Assembly (NCBI RefSeq): GCF_001854325.1 | Contig: NZ_CP017754.1 | Coordinates: forward strand, 496,001 to 560,000 | DNA from: Cupriavidus malaysiensis | GTDB lineage: Bacteria; Pseudomonadota; Gammaproteobacteria; Burkholderiales; Burkholderiaceae | DNA length: 64,000 nucleotides | Reading direction: 5' to 3' | Shown here: positions 17,035-26,026 of the stretch, one piece after another | How the letters are laid out: every line of letters begins with the position of its first letter | Numbering within the stretch: position 1 is the stretch's first letter | The notes under the pieces: generated by a model | Database searches by the model: none | What the model was told of the DNA's origin: nothing | What the model saw: only the letters and a program-made list of their open reading frames with translations | Position numbers and translations under genes: made by a program

Positions 17035-18456
17035 TCAATCCATCACCGGCACCCCCGCCGCCAAAAACCTCCCCCGCCCCGCCAGGGGCTCCAGATACCT
17101 CCCCCCCTCCACCAGCATCTCGCCCCGCGAGAAACAGTGCACCGGCCACCCGGTCACCTCGATCCCCTCATAAGGCGTGTAGTCCACCGCATGATGCAGC
17201 TCCGCATTGGCGATGCGCACCTTGCGCGCCGGGTCCCACAGCACGATGTCGGCATCGGCGCCGACCGCGATGGTGCCCTTGCGCGGGTACAGGCCGTACA
17301 GCCGCGCCGGCCGGTAGGAGGTCAGGGCGACGAACTGGTGCAGTGTCAGCTTGCCGCGCGCGATGCCGTCGAACAGCAGAGGCAGCCGCGTCTCGATGCC
17401 GGGCACGCCGTTGGGGATATGGTCGAAGGACGGGCGTTCGCCGCCAGGCTGCTTGCCGGCCGGGTCGTCGTAGTTGAAGGGCGCGTGGTCGGAGGAGAAC
17501 ACGCTGAACACGCCGCCGGCCAGCGCGCGCCAGACCGCGGCCTGGTTCTCGAAGTCGCGCGGCGGCGGGCTGCACACGCACTTGGCACCTTCATAGCCAT
17601 GGTCGCCGGACAGGCCCATGTCATCGGCGGTCAGGTAGAGGTATTGCGGGCAGGTCTCGGCGAGGATGCGCAGGCCGCGGCCCTGGGCCCAGCGGATCTG
17701 TTCGATGGCTTCCTGGCCGGAGACGTGCACGATCAGGATGGGCACGTCGACCAGTTCGGCGAAGGTGATGGCGCGGTGGGTGGCTTCGCGCTCGACCGCG
17801 GCCGGGCGGGCCAGGCCGTGGAAGCGCGGGGCGATGCGTCCTTCGCCGATCAGCTTGTCGGTGAGCCAGGAGATGCAGTCGGCGTTTTCCGCGTGCACCA
17901 TCACCAGCGCGCCGTTCTCCTTGGCCACCTCGAGCACCGACAGCATCTCGCGGTCGGACAGCTTGAGGTCGTCGTAGGTCATGTAGACCTTGAACGAGGT
18001 GTAGCCGCGGCGGATCAGCGCGGGCAGTTCCTCGCGCAGCACCTTCGGCGTGGGGTCGGCGACGATCAGGTGGAAGCCGTAGTCGGCCACGGCGCGTCCT
18101 TCGGCGCGGCGGTGGTAGTCGTCCACCGCGGCCTGCAGCGAGCCGCCTTTCTCCTGCGCGGCGAAGGGGATCACGGTGGTGGTGCCGCCGCACACGGCGG
18201 CGCGCGTGCCGGTGAAGAAATCGTCGGCCATGCGCAGGCCGTCGGGCATCGGCTGGTCGAGGTGGCAGTGGCCGTCGACGCCGCCGGGCAGCGCGAGCAG
18301 GCCGGTGGCATCCACTTCGCGCGCGCCGCGCGGCAGGTCGTGGCCGAGCACCGCGATGCGGCCGTCGCGTACGCCGATGTCGCACTGGAAGCGGTCCGAT
18401 GCGGTCACCACGTCGGCGTTGCGGATGACGAGATCGAGGGTGTCGTGGGCGGGCAT
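17035..18456 (-). CDS. Dihydropyrimidinase / D-hydantoinase
   Basis: 473 residues, typical for the family (460-480). Cyclic amidohydrolase opening dihydrouracil, hydantoins or cyclic imides to N-carbamoyl or amide acids. Bimetal centre residues: H63-C-H65 (GVDGHCHLDQ), carboxylated lysine K156 (TSFKVYMTY), HAENAD, VHVSGQEA and SSDHAPFN (final Asp). ATG 18456 follows AGGAGACCAGACC. It is the central enzyme of a minus-strand set with a maleate isomerase-like gene (44 bp upstream) and an MFS carrier; the end of the gene abuts repeat island A. Confidence 0.93.
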   Translation of the reverse strand: MPAHDTLDLVIRNADVVTASDRFQCDIGVRDGRIAVLGHDLPRGAREVDATGLLALPGGVDGHCHLDQPMPDGLRMADDFFTGTRAAVCGGTTTVIPFAAQEKGGSLQAAVDDYHRRAEGRAVADYGFHLIVADPTPKVLREELPALIRRGYTSFKVYMTYDDLKLSDREMLSVLEVAKENGALVMVHAENADCISWLTDKLIGEGRIAPRFHGLARPAAVEREATHRAITFAELVDVPILIVHVSGQEAIEQIRWAQGRGLRILAETCPQYLYLTADDMGLSGDHGYEGAKCVCSPPPRDFENQAAVWRALAGGVFSVFSSDHAPFNYDDPAGKQPGGERPSFDHIPNGVPGIETRLPLLFDGIARGKLTLHQFVALTSYRPARLYGLYPRKGTIAVGADADIVLWDPARKVRIANAELHHAVDYTPYEGIEVTGWPVHCFSRGEMLVEGGRYLEPLAGRGRFLAAGVPVMD

Positions 18457-18500
18457 GGTCTGGTCTCCTGTTGCTGTCGTTGCCTGTCTGCGGCGCGGGC

Positions 18501-19229
18501 CTATTCGACTTCGCGGAAGAGCCGGCCCCAGCCGGCCAGCGCGCGCGTGTCCACGCCGGCCAGGCGCAGCGATTTCCACACCACGGTGGCGATGGTGTCG
18601 TACACCGGGATGCCGGTCTCCGCCTCGAGCGCTTCCACCAGGTGGGCCGCGCGCAGGTTGGTGCAGAAGGTGGTGATGGCCTGCGGACGCGTCTGCGCCA
18701 GCTCGCGCACCATGCGCGCGATGGTGGCTTCCTCGACCTCGGCGAAGCTGTAGTTGACGTGCAGGTCGAGGTGGCGCTCGGCCACGCAGTCGAAGCCGCT
18801 GCGCGCGTAGTTGGCGACGATGCGCTGCTGCACGTCGGCCAGGTAGGGCGTGGCCAGGCCGAAGCGGCGTGCCCCGGTCTTGTCGAGGATCTCGTTGAGC
18901 GCCAGCACCGAGGTGGTGGCGGGGATGCCGGTGGCCTCGGTGATCTGGCGGCACAGCGCTTCGTCGCGCTCGAAGCCGAGCCAGCCGGACGAGGTGCCGT
19001 TCCAGCCGATCACGTCGACGCGCGCATCGGCCAGCAGTTGCGCCGCGCCCAGGATCTTGTCGAGGTCGAACTGTCCCAGGGCCTGGTCGCGCAGCGAGAT
19101 CTCGGTGACGGTGAAGCGCGAGAAATGCGCGCTGACACCCGGCAGGCCGCTCACCATGGCGCTGGTGATCGGTTCCAGCGCGGTGTTGGAGGACGGCGTC
19201 AGCATGCCGAGGCGGATGGGTTTGCTCAT
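18501..19229 (-). CDS. Asp/Glu racemase superfamily protein, maleate isomerase/arylmalonate decarboxylase-like
   Basis: 242 residues. Opening RLGMLTPSSNTALEP is characteristic of the maleate isomerase/AMDase branch. The C-terminal catalytic Cys is present in TTFCTNLRAA, while the first position, often Cys, reads WNGTSSGW, so a one-cysteine mechanism as in arylmalonate decarboxylase-like members is possible. It sits between the hydantoinase and MFS genes on one strand, 44 bp before the hydantoinase. The substrate would plausibly be a dicarboxylate or ureido acid from that pathway (inference). Confidence 0.85.
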   Translation of the reverse strand: MSKPIRLGMLTPSSNTALEPITSAMVSGLPGVSAHFSRFTVTEISLRDQALGQFDLDKILGAAQLLADARVDVIGWNGTSSGWLGFERDEALCRQITEATGIPATTSVLALNEILDKTGARRFGLATPYLADVQQRIVANYARSGFDCVAERHLDLHVNYSFAEVEEATIARMVRELAQTRPQAITTFCTNLRAAHLVEALEAETGIPVYDTIATVVWKSLRLAGVDTRALAGWGRLFREVE

Positions 19230-19343
19230 GGTTCTGCTCTCAGGAGGTGGCGCGCGGTCGCGGCCGGGAGGGCCGCGCCGCCGCGTTTGTCGTTGTCTCT
19301 GTCGTGGAGGTGCCGGGGGGCGCCGGCCGTGGCCGGCGCGGCG

Positions 19344-20642
19344 TCACACCGGCAGCTTCTTCTCGTAGTCGATGGCGGTCGAGGCGATCAGCAGGCCCAC
19401 GCCGGCGGCGGCGAAGAACATCAGCGCCAGGAAGTAGGAGCCGGTGTACTGCACGATCATGCCGACGATGATGGGCACCGAGATGCCGCCGATATTGCCG
19501 CCCAGGTTCATCACGCCGCCGAGGAAGCCCACCTTGTCGCGGGTGCCGAGGATGGACGGGATGCACCAGAACAGGCCGCACCAGCGCAGGAAGAACAGCG
19601 TGGACGACAGCAGCGCCACCACCACCACCGCGTCCTTGACGTAGGCGACCGAGAAGATCGACACGGTGGCCACCACCGCGGCGATGCCGAATAGGGTGCG
19701 CATCACGCGGTTGGGCGAGCCGCCGGCGGCCTTCCACTTGTCGGCGATCCAGCCGCCGATCAGTTCGCCGACGAAGCCGGAGAAGAAGATGATGAAGCTG
19801 GCGCCGCCCATGGCCTTGATGTCGAAGCCGTGCACCTTGTTCAGGTAGTTCGGCATCCAGGTCAGCAGGCCGTAGAACACGGTGTTGAAGCACATCCAGC
19901 CGAGCGCCATGCACCACACCGAGCGGTACTTGAAGAAGTCGAGCGAGCGGCCCGACAGGTTGGCGGGTTCGGCGCGGTGCTCGCTGGCCTGGGCCTCCTC
20001 GATGTACTTCGCCTCGATCTCGTTGACGCCCTTGTGTTCGCGCGGATGGTTGCGGATGTAGTACCAGGCCCACATCCCGGCCAGCACCGTGCCGCCGCCG
20101 GCCACCACGAAGGACAGGCGCCACGAGCCCAGCGCGGTGATCAGCCAGGTGATGAGGATGGCGCCCAGCGCCGCGCCCAGCGGCGCGCCGCCGTCGAGCA
20201 GGGTGGCGCCGCGGCCGCGCTCGTTCTGCGTCATCCAGATCGCGTTGAGCTTGCCGCCGGCCGGGTATATCGGCGCTTCCGCCGCGCCCAGTCCCAGGCG
20301 CGTCAGCAGCAGCGCGGTGGAACTGGTGCAGACCGCGGCCAGGGCCTGGAAGGCACCCCAGAACACGGTGGCGGTGGCGATCACGATGCGCGGCTTGTAC
20401 TTGTCGGCCAGCATGCCGCCGGGCACCTGCATCAGGGCATAGGTCCAGAAGAAGGCGCTGAGGATCAGGCCCTGCATGGTCGGGCTGAGGTCGAATTCCT
20501 TGGCGATCAGCGGCATCGCCACCGAGAGCGAGGCCCGGTCGATGTAGTTGATCGCGATGAGGAACAGCATCATCAGGAAGATCTTCCAGCGCACGGAGCT
20601 CCTGGTCTCCGCGAGCGCGCCGGCCCGGCTGGTGGTTTGCAT
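19344..20642 (-). CDS. MFS transporter, anion:cation symporter (ACS) type
   Basis: 432 residues with 12 predicted membrane segments. Signature INYIDRASLSVAMPLI in the first helix and GGMLADKYKPR (motif A-like) are typical of the D-glucarate/phthalate ACS family that imports organic acids with protons. It is the first gene of the minus-strand catabolic set (MFS, isomerase-like, hydantoinase) and is divergent from the GntR regulator 198 bp away. Likely imports the substrate of the locus, an acidic or ureido compound. Confidence 0.92.
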   Translation of the reverse strand: MQTTSRAGALAETRSSVRWKIFLMMLFLIAINYIDRASLSVAMPLIAKEFDLSPTMQGLILSAFFWTYALMQVPGGMLADKYKPRIVIATATVFWGAFQALAAVCTSSTALLLTRLGLGAAEAPIYPAGGKLNAIWMTQNERGRGATLLDGGAPLGAALGAILITWLITALGSWRLSFVVAGGGTVLAGMWAWYYIRNHPREHKGVNEIEAKYIEEAQASEHRAEPANLSGRSLDFFKYRSVWCMALGWMCFNTVFYGLLTWMPNYLNKVHGFDIKAMGGASFIIFFSGFVGELIGGWIADKWKAAGGSPNRVMRTLFGIAAVVATVSIFSVAYVKDAVVVVALLSSTLFFLRWCGLFWCIPSILGTRDKVGFLGGVMNLGGNIGGISVPIIVGMIVQYTGSYFLALMFFAAAGVGLLIASTAIDYEKKLPV

Positions 20643-20840
20643 GACGTTTGTCTCCTAGGTTCCTTGGGGTGGAAGGGGGCTGTTATGGAATGGGTGTCGC
20701 GCAACAGGCCGGAGTATAGGATACGTAATCTGTAATTACAATCTATGTAAGTTACTGATTTTATTATGATGCAAGCGCACATTTTTGGTGTGTGATAGCC
20801 TTGCGCTGGTGCATTCGCCCCGTCTGTCCCCCTTTTGGTG
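20643..20840. promoter_or_regulatory. AT-rich divergent control region between MFS and GntR genes
   Basis: Conspicuously AT-rich for this genome. Contains perfect palindrome TGTAATTACA (20731-20740) and a close second GTAAGTTAC (20748-20756), spaced about 17 bp centre to centre, both plausible half-sites for an FCD-type GntR regulator acting on both directions. Confidence 0.5.
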
Positions 20841-21569
20841 ATGTCTGTGACACAAACGCTTGCTTCCACCCCGCGCCTGCGCACGCTCGGCATGTCGGCC
20901 GAAATCGCCGCCCGGCTGCGGACCATGATCGAGGAGGGCGAGCTGCCGCCTGGTGCCCGCGTCGACGAGCGCGCCTTCTGCGAACTGTTCGATGTGTCGA
21001 AGACGCCGCTGCGCGAGGCACTCAAGGTGCTGGTCGCGGAGGGGCTGGTGCTGCACCGGCAGTACATCGGCTATCGCGTCGCGCCGCTCGACCTGGACGA
21101 ACTGCGCGCCACCTTCGAGACCCTGCACGGGCTGGAGGCGCTGGCCGGCGAGCTGGCGGCCGCGCGGCTGTCCGAGGCCGCGCTGGCCAAGCTGGAGCGG
21201 CGCCACCAGGCCATGGTCGAAGCCCACGCCGCCGGGCGGCGCACCGAATACTTCCGCATCAACCAGGAGATCCACCAGGTCATCATCGACGGTGCCGCCA
21301 ACCCGGTGCTGGCCGGCATCTATGCCGCGCTGATGAGCAAGGTGCACCGCGCGCGCGGCGCCGCCAACGCGGACACCCTGCGCTGGCAGGAATCGCATGA
21401 GGAACACGAAGCCATCATGGCCGCGCTGCGCGAGCCCGGCCGCCCGCGGCTGGCCGCGGTGCTGCGCCACCATTCCGAGAACACCGCAAGAGAAGTGCTG
21501 AGCGTGGTCGAGCGCAGCTTGTCCGAGCCCGCCCGACGCCTGGCCAACGACAACCGAGGACAACGATGA
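20841..21569 (+). CDS. GntR family regulator, FCD (FadR-C) subfamily
   Basis: 242 residues. N-terminal winged helix (about 15-80: IAARLRTMIEEGELPPGARVDERAFCELFDVSKTPLREALKVLVAEGLV) and C-terminal FCD all-helical effector domain (about 90-225) with a metal-binding EIHQVII and HEEHEAI set. Three possible starts lie in a row (TTG 20835, GTG 20838, ATG 20841); ATG is chosen. Its stop overlaps the ATG of the FAH-family gene by four bases (ATGA), so regulator and enzyme are translated together. Probably senses a pathway acid and represses the divergent MFS operon. Confidence 0.93.
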   Translation: MSVTQTLASTPRLRTLGMSAEIAARLRTMIEEGELPPGARVDERAFCELFDVSKTPLREALKVLVAEGLVLHRQYIGYRVAPLDLDELRATFETLHGLEALAGELAAARLSEAALAKLERRHQAMVEAHAAGRRTEYFRINQEIHQVIIDGAANPVLAGIYAALMSKVHRARGAANADTLRWQESHEEHEAIMAALREPGRPRLAAVLRHHSENTAREVLSVVERSLSEPARRLANDNRGQR

Positions 21570-22414
21570 AACTAGTACGAGTGGGCAAGCCCGGCGCCGA
21601 GCGCCCAGGCCTGATCGACGCCGAGGGCCGCGTGCGCGACCTGTCGGGCGTGACCGGCGGGATCGGCGCGGCCGACCTGTCGCCGGCCGGGCTGGCCCGG
21701 CTGGCGCAGGTGGACGTGGGCGCGCTGCCGGTGGTGGAGGGCGAGCGCTTCGGCGTGCCCTGGAGCGGCATCGGCAAGATCGTGGCGATCGGCCTGAACT
21801 ATGCCGACCACGCCGCCGAGGCGGGCATGCCGCTGCCGGCCGAGCCCATCGTGTTCCTCAAGGCCAACAGCTCGCTGAACGGTCCGGACGACGCTGTGAT
21901 GCTGCCCTTCGGCTCGGTCAAGAGCGACTGGGAGGTCGAGCTCGGCGTGGTGATCGGCACCACCGCGCGCAACGTGGCGCGCGAGTCGGCGCTGCAGCAT
22001 GTGGCCGGCTACTGCGTGGTCAACGACGTCTCCGAGCGCGAGTTCCAGATCGAGCGCGGCGGCACCTGGGACAAGGGCAAGGGCTGCGACACCTTCTGCC
22101 CGGTCGGCCCCTGGCTGGTCACCCGCGACGAAGTGGCCGACCCGCAGGCGCTCGGCCTGTGGCTGGAGGTCAACGGCGAGCGTGTGCAGCAGGGCAGCAC
22201 CGCCACCATGGTGTTCGACGTGGCCACGCTGGTCAGCTACGTCAGCCGCTTCATGACGCTGCACCCCGGCGACCTGATCTGCACCGGCACGCCGCCGGGC
22301 GTGGGCATGGGCTTCAAGCCGCCGCGCTTCCTCAAGGCCGGCGACACCATGCGCCTGGGCATCGACGGCCTGGGCGAGCAGCGCCAGGGCGTGGTCGCCT
22401 ACGGCGAACTCTGA
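21566..22414 (+). CDS. Fumarylacetoacetate hydrolase family enzyme (ureidoglycolate lyase / 2-oxo-hydratase type)
   Basis: 282 residues. Core from about residue 68 (GKIVAIGLNYADHAAEAG) with acidic metal ligands in SDWEVELGVVIG and conserved FMTLHPGDLICTGTPPGVG, the FAH C-terminal domain. Family members hydrolyse or hydrate C-C bonds of 2-oxo acids; ones with this N-terminal extension are often named ureidoglycolate lyase, which would fit ureide catabolism here, but the specificity is inferred from context. ATG overlaps the GntR stop. Ends 223 bp before the M20 gene. Confidence 0.9.
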   Translation: MKLVRVGKPGAERPGLIDAEGRVRDLSGVTGGIGAADLSPAGLARLAQVDVGALPVVEGERFGVPWSGIGKIVAIGLNYADHAAEAGMPLPAEPIVFLKANSSLNGPDDAVMLPFGSVKSDWEVELGVVIGTTARNVARESALQHVAGYCVVNDVSEREFQIERGGTWDKGKGCDTFCPVGPWLVTRDEVADPQALGLWLEVNGERVQQGSTATMVFDVATLVSYVSRFMTLHPGDLICTGTPPGVGMGFKPPRFLKAGDTMRLGIDGLGEQRQGVVAYGEL

Positions 22415-22637
22415 GGCCGCGGCCGGCCGGGTTTCCCACCCGGCCGCCGGGCCCGGGCAAGTTCCGCAGCGAAACGTTTTCACACAAAGCCTGAGGTTTC
22501 CACACAAAGCGTGCCGCGGCCGCAACAGTCGCGGCATCGGATGCGCCCCAATCGGATAGAAAGCGGGCCGCGGCATTCCCCTGGCGATTTCAGCGTGAAA
22601 TACTGTGTTCACAAGTCTCGTCAGAAAGAGCATCGCC
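22415..22637. promoter_or_regulatory. Leader of the M20 amidohydrolase gene with direct and inverted repeats
   Basis: Contains two near-identical direct repeats TTTCACACAAAGC (22478-22490) and TTTCCACACAAAGC (22497-22510), and a dyad GTGAA-N8-TTCAC (22595-22612) close to the start codon. These look like regulator sites for separate control of the downstream gene. Confidence 0.4.
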
Positions 22638-23924
22638 ATGTCGGAACACGCCCCCGAGCTCGAGACGCTTCTCGAGCGCAATACTCGCAACACCCCCGCC
22701 CCCGCCACCGATATCCCTGACGGTCCCCCGCTGCAGCAGGCCCTGGCGCGCCACCGCCGCTACTGCGAGCTGGGCGACACGCTCGACAGCCGCGACGAGC
22801 TGCAGGCCATCCGCCACCGCATCCACCAGAACCCGGAGCTGGCTTTCCAGGAACTGCAGACCGCCGAACTGGTGGCCAGCCGCCTGGAAGCCTGGGGCTA
22901 CGAGGTGACACGCGGCGTCGGCGGCACCGGCGTGGTCGGCACCCTGCGCAGCGGCGAGGGCGGGCGCAGCATCGGCATCCGCGCCGACATGGATGCCCTG
23001 CCGATCCAGGAACTCACCGGGCTGCCCTACGCCAGCGCCAACGCGGGCCGCATGCACGCCTGCGGCCACGACGGCCACACCACCGTACTGCTGGGCGCGG
23101 CGCGCCAGCTGGCCCGCACGCGCCGCTTCCGCGGCACCGTGCACCTGATCTTCCAGCCCGCCGAGGAAATCGGCGCCGGCGGCGGCGCCGAACGGATGCT
23201 GGCCGACGGCCTGTTCGAGCGTTTTCCCTGCGATGCCATCTTCGGCCTGCACAACCATCCGGGGGTCGAGACCGGCACCTTCATGTTCCGCACCGGCCCG
23301 CTGATGGCCGCCTGCGACACCGTGGTCATCACCATCCGCGGCAAGGGCGGCCATGCCGCCCGCCCGCACCAGTCGGTCGACCCGATCCTGGTGGCCGGCA
23401 GCCTGGTGATGGCGCTGCAGTCCGTGGTGGCCCGCAATATCGATCCCAACGAAACCGCCGTGGTCACCATCGGCACGCTGCACGCCGGCCATGCCGCCAA
23501 TGTGATTCCCGACAGCGCGCGCATGGAACTGAGCGTGCGCTCCTTCTCGCCCGAAGTGCGCGCCGCGCTCGAGAGCCGCATCCGCCAGATCGTCACGGCC
23601 CAGGCCGAAAGCTACGGCGCCAGCGCCGAGATCGATTACCAGCGTGGTTATCCGGTGCTGGTCAACAGCGAGGCCGAGACCGAATTCGCGCGCCAGGTGG
23701 CGGAGGAACTGGTCGGGCCGGACAAGGTGGTCGCGCCCTGCGCGCGCGTGGCCGGCAGTGAGGACTTTGCTTACTTCCTGCAGCAGCGGCCGGGGTGTTT
23801 CGTGCGGTTGGGGAATGGGGTGGGCAAGCCTTTGCTGCACAACGCGGGTTATGACTTCAATGATGCGTTGTTGACGGTGGGGGCGGCGTATTGGACGAGG
23901 TTGGTGGAGCGGTATCTGGAGTGA
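22638..23924 (+). CDS. M20 family amidohydrolase (hippurate hydrolase/N-acyl amino acid hydrolase type)
   Basis: 428 residues. Metal ligands and catalytic residues of the HipO/ILR1 class: ADMDALPIQE, HACGHDGHTT, QPAEEIGAGG, HNHPG, and C-terminal GSEDFAYF. Predicted to cleave N-acyl or N-aromatic amides in the cytoplasm. About 50 residues longer at the N-terminus than most HipO proteins. ATG 22638 is preferred to an in-frame GTG at 22605, which would overlap a candidate operator. Same strand as GntR-FAH, so it may complete the locus by hydrolysing an amide product. Confidence 0.92.
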   Translation: MSEHAPELETLLERNTRNTPAPATDIPDGPPLQQALARHRRYCELGDTLDSRDELQAIRHRIHQNPELAFQELQTAELVASRLEAWGYEVTRGVGGTGVVGTLRSGEGGRSIGIRADMDALPIQELTGLPYASANAGRMHACGHDGHTTVLLGAARQLARTRRFRGTVHLIFQPAEEIGAGGGAERMLADGLFERFPCDAIFGLHNHPGVETGTFMFRTGPLMAACDTVVITIRGKGGHAARPHQSVDPILVAGSLVMALQSVVARNIDPNETAVVTIGTLHAGHAANVIPDSARMELSVRSFSPEVRAALESRIRQIVTAQAESYGASAEIDYQRGYPVLVNSEAETEFARQVAEELVGPDKVVAPCARVAGSEDFAYFLQQRPGCFVRLGNGVGKPLLHNAGYDFNDALLTVGAAYWTRLVERYLE

Positions 23925-25080
23925 AGTAGGGTCTTTTTGCTTTTTGGTGATATCGGTTTGCGTGGCAACGGCCTGTTTCGGCTCTCGTGACTTGGTGCTT
24001 TGGTTGGGGCGATGTCGGTGTGCGAGGCAAAAGCCTGTTTCGACTCCCCTGCGGGGAGCCGACCTACTTTCTTGTCTTGCCAAGAAAGTAGGCAAAGAAG
24101 GCGCGCCGGGTGCGGCTTAAAACCCCCTCGCGTGCTGAGGCAAAGAGCGGCCGGGCCCCAACTCGGATCGCCTTAAGGCGATCCTCAGACAGGGGGCCCT
24201 CTTTTCCGCTCTTTGCCTCAGCACGCGAGGCGCCGCACACGGCAGGGAAAGGACGCCACGCCTCGCTTCGCTTCGGGTGGGGGGTGTTCGGCCAGCATGC
24301 TGGCCGAACACAATGGCTTGGCAGACCAAGGTATTCCGCAAGAACAAGCCGAACCGCATACCGAAGGTTTGGCCTTTCCCTCCCATTCGCGAGGGGGTTT
24401 CGCTGCACCCGGGAGGGAAAAGCCAACCGTTGGTCCGCGAGCGGGCTCGCTTTTGCGTAACGGCCAGATTTGCTGAGGCTTTGTGTTCGGCCAGCTGGCT
24501 GGCCGAACATCTATCTCCGAAGCGCTGGACAGAGTGCAAAAGCGAAAGCCAAGCCATCGGTCTGCCAACGAGTTCGATATAGCGTGAAGGCTTGGTCTGC
24601 TGAGCTTTCGTGTTCGGCCAGCGAGCTGGCCGAACACCCGTCACCCGAAGCGAAGCGAGGCGTGGCATCTGTTCCCTGCCGTGTGCGGCGCCTCGCGTGC
24701 TGGGGCAAAGAGCGGAAAAGAGGGCCCCCTGTCTGAGGATCGCCTTAAGGCGATCCGAGTTGGGGCCCGGCCGCTCTTTGCCCCAGCACGCGAGGGGGTG
24801 TTGAGCCGCACCCGGCGCGCCTTCTTTGCCTACTTTCTTGGCAAGACAAGAAAGTAGGTCGGCTCCCCGCAGGGGAGTCGAAACAGGCCGTTGCCTCGCA
24901 CGCCGACATCGCCCGAACCAAAGCACCAAGTCACGAGAACCGAAACAGGCCGTTGCCTCGCACACCGACATCGCCCGAACCAAAGCACCAAGTCACGAGA
25001 ACCGAAACAGGCCGTTGCCCCGCAAACCGACAACGCCCGAATCGAAGCCCCAAGCCCCAAGCCCCAAGCCCCATTCCCCC
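23925..25080. repeat. Repeat island B: ~1.1-kb composite inverted repeat, no gene
   Basis: 1156 bp between the convergent M20 and AraC genes. Left part: end module (23950-24060), T/A hairpin 24063-24092, cruciform 24126-24230 with inner palindrome 24165-24184, TGTTCGGCCAGC palindrome near 24288-24311. Centre: two further TGTTCGGCCAGC-type palindromes near 24484-24510 and 24610-24637. Right part: cruciform 24691-24795 with inner palindrome 24737-24756, T/A hairpin 24829-24858, then the end module and a 62-bp tandem repeat. Left and right halves are inverted copies, making one giant imperfect palindrome. Ends in CCCCAAG micro-repeats (25048-25072). Confidence 0.9.
24903..25026. repeat. 62-bp tandem repeat at the right end of island B
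   Basis: Two copies with a 62-bp period (CCGACATCGCCCGAACC at 24903 and 24965), each ending in CACGAGAACCGAAACAGG; a third partial copy follows. Island A carries a decayed version at 16940-17020. The two copies differ at only a few bases, suggesting recent duplication. Confidence 0.85.
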
Positions 25081-25920
25081 TCACCGAAAAAACCCACTAG
25101 GCGGCACCCCGAACTGCCTCCTGAACATCGTAGAAAAAGCACTCGGACTCTCATAACCCAGATCCAACGCCACATCCACCACCTTGACCCCGGCCGCCAG
25201 CCGCTCCAGCGCCGCCAGCAGCCGCGCCTGCTGGCGCCACTGCCCGAAGGTCATGCCGGTCTCGCGCGCAAAGCGCCGCTGGATGGTCTTGGGATCGACG
25301 CCGAGCCGCCCGCCCCACTGCGCCAGCGTGAGCGCGGTGTCGGGCGTGGCGGTGATGGCTTCGCAGATCTGCCGCAGGCCGGCATCGGCGGGGCGCGGCA
25401 GGTGCAGCGGCAGGGTCGGCACCAGCATCACTTCGTCGAGCAGCAGCCGCATCAGGCGCCCGTCGCGCGAGTCCGGCGCGTAGGTGGCGGGGATGTCGAT
25501 GGCGGCCAGGATCAGTTCGCGCAGCAGGGCGGAGATGCCCAGCACGGTGCAGCCCTGCGGCAGGCCGGCCGCGGCATCGGGGCGCACGTAGGCGGTGCGC
25601 ATCTGCACGCGGCCGACCATGCGGATCCAGTGCACCGTGCCGCCCGGCATCCACATGCCGCGCGTGGGCGGCACGATCCATTGGCCTTCGCCGGTGGAGA
25701 CCACCATCACGCCGTGCACGGCGTGGATCAGCTGGGCATGGGGGTGCTGGTGCGGCTTGGTCACATGGCCGGGCAGGTAGTCGGCCGCCATGGCGGTGAC
25801 CGGCATCGGGCCGCGGTCGTAGCGGACGTAGGCGGGGGTTTCGGCGTAGGTGTCGGCGCGGGCCAGGGCGGCCGGGTCGGGGGCGGGGGCGGGCGGCAGG
25901 CGGCGGGTGGGACGGGTCAT
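25081..25920 (-). CDS. AraC family transcriptional regulator
   Basis: 279 residues. N-terminal cupin sensor (about 45-130: HVTKPHQHPHAQLIHAVHGVM, PPTRGMWMPGGTVHWI) and C-terminal double HTH (about 190-275) ending in the AraC signature VALDLGYESPSAFSTMFRRQFG. This arrangement matches regulators placed beside MFS efflux genes. It is divergent from the Fsr-like MFS gene (106-bp gap) and probably controls it. The 3' end touches repeat island B. Confidence 0.92.
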   Translation of the reverse strand: MTRPTRRLPPAPAPDPAALARADTYAETPAYVRYDRGPMPVTAMAADYLPGHVTKPHQHPHAQLIHAVHGVMVVSTGEGQWIVPPTRGMWMPGGTVHWIRMVGRVQMRTAYVRPDAAAGLPQGCTVLGISALLRELILAAIDIPATYAPDSRDGRLMRLLLDEVMLVPTLPLHLPRPADAGLRQICEAITATPDTALTLAQWGGRLGVDPKTIQRRFARETGMTFGQWRQQARLLAALERLAAGVKVVDVALDLGYESPSAFSTMFRRQFGVPPSGFFR

Positions 25921-26026
25921 GTCCGTTTCTCCAATGTTCCGGACCTATTCTCGCAGGACAGGCGTCGCGGCGGCAATTAGCATGGCCGTCACGATTCCCT
26001 TGAAGCGACCTCAGAGAGCGCCCCCA

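Noticed and set aside
24064..24983. Open frames up to 288 codons in island B
   Set aside because: Same reason as island A; the inverted halves give the same peptide strings on opposite strands.
16214..25080. Insertion sequence or transposon carrying the ureide locus between islands A and B
   Set aside because: No transposase and no target-site duplication seen, and island A lies inside the gene set rather than at its end. Flanking by related repeats is noted only.
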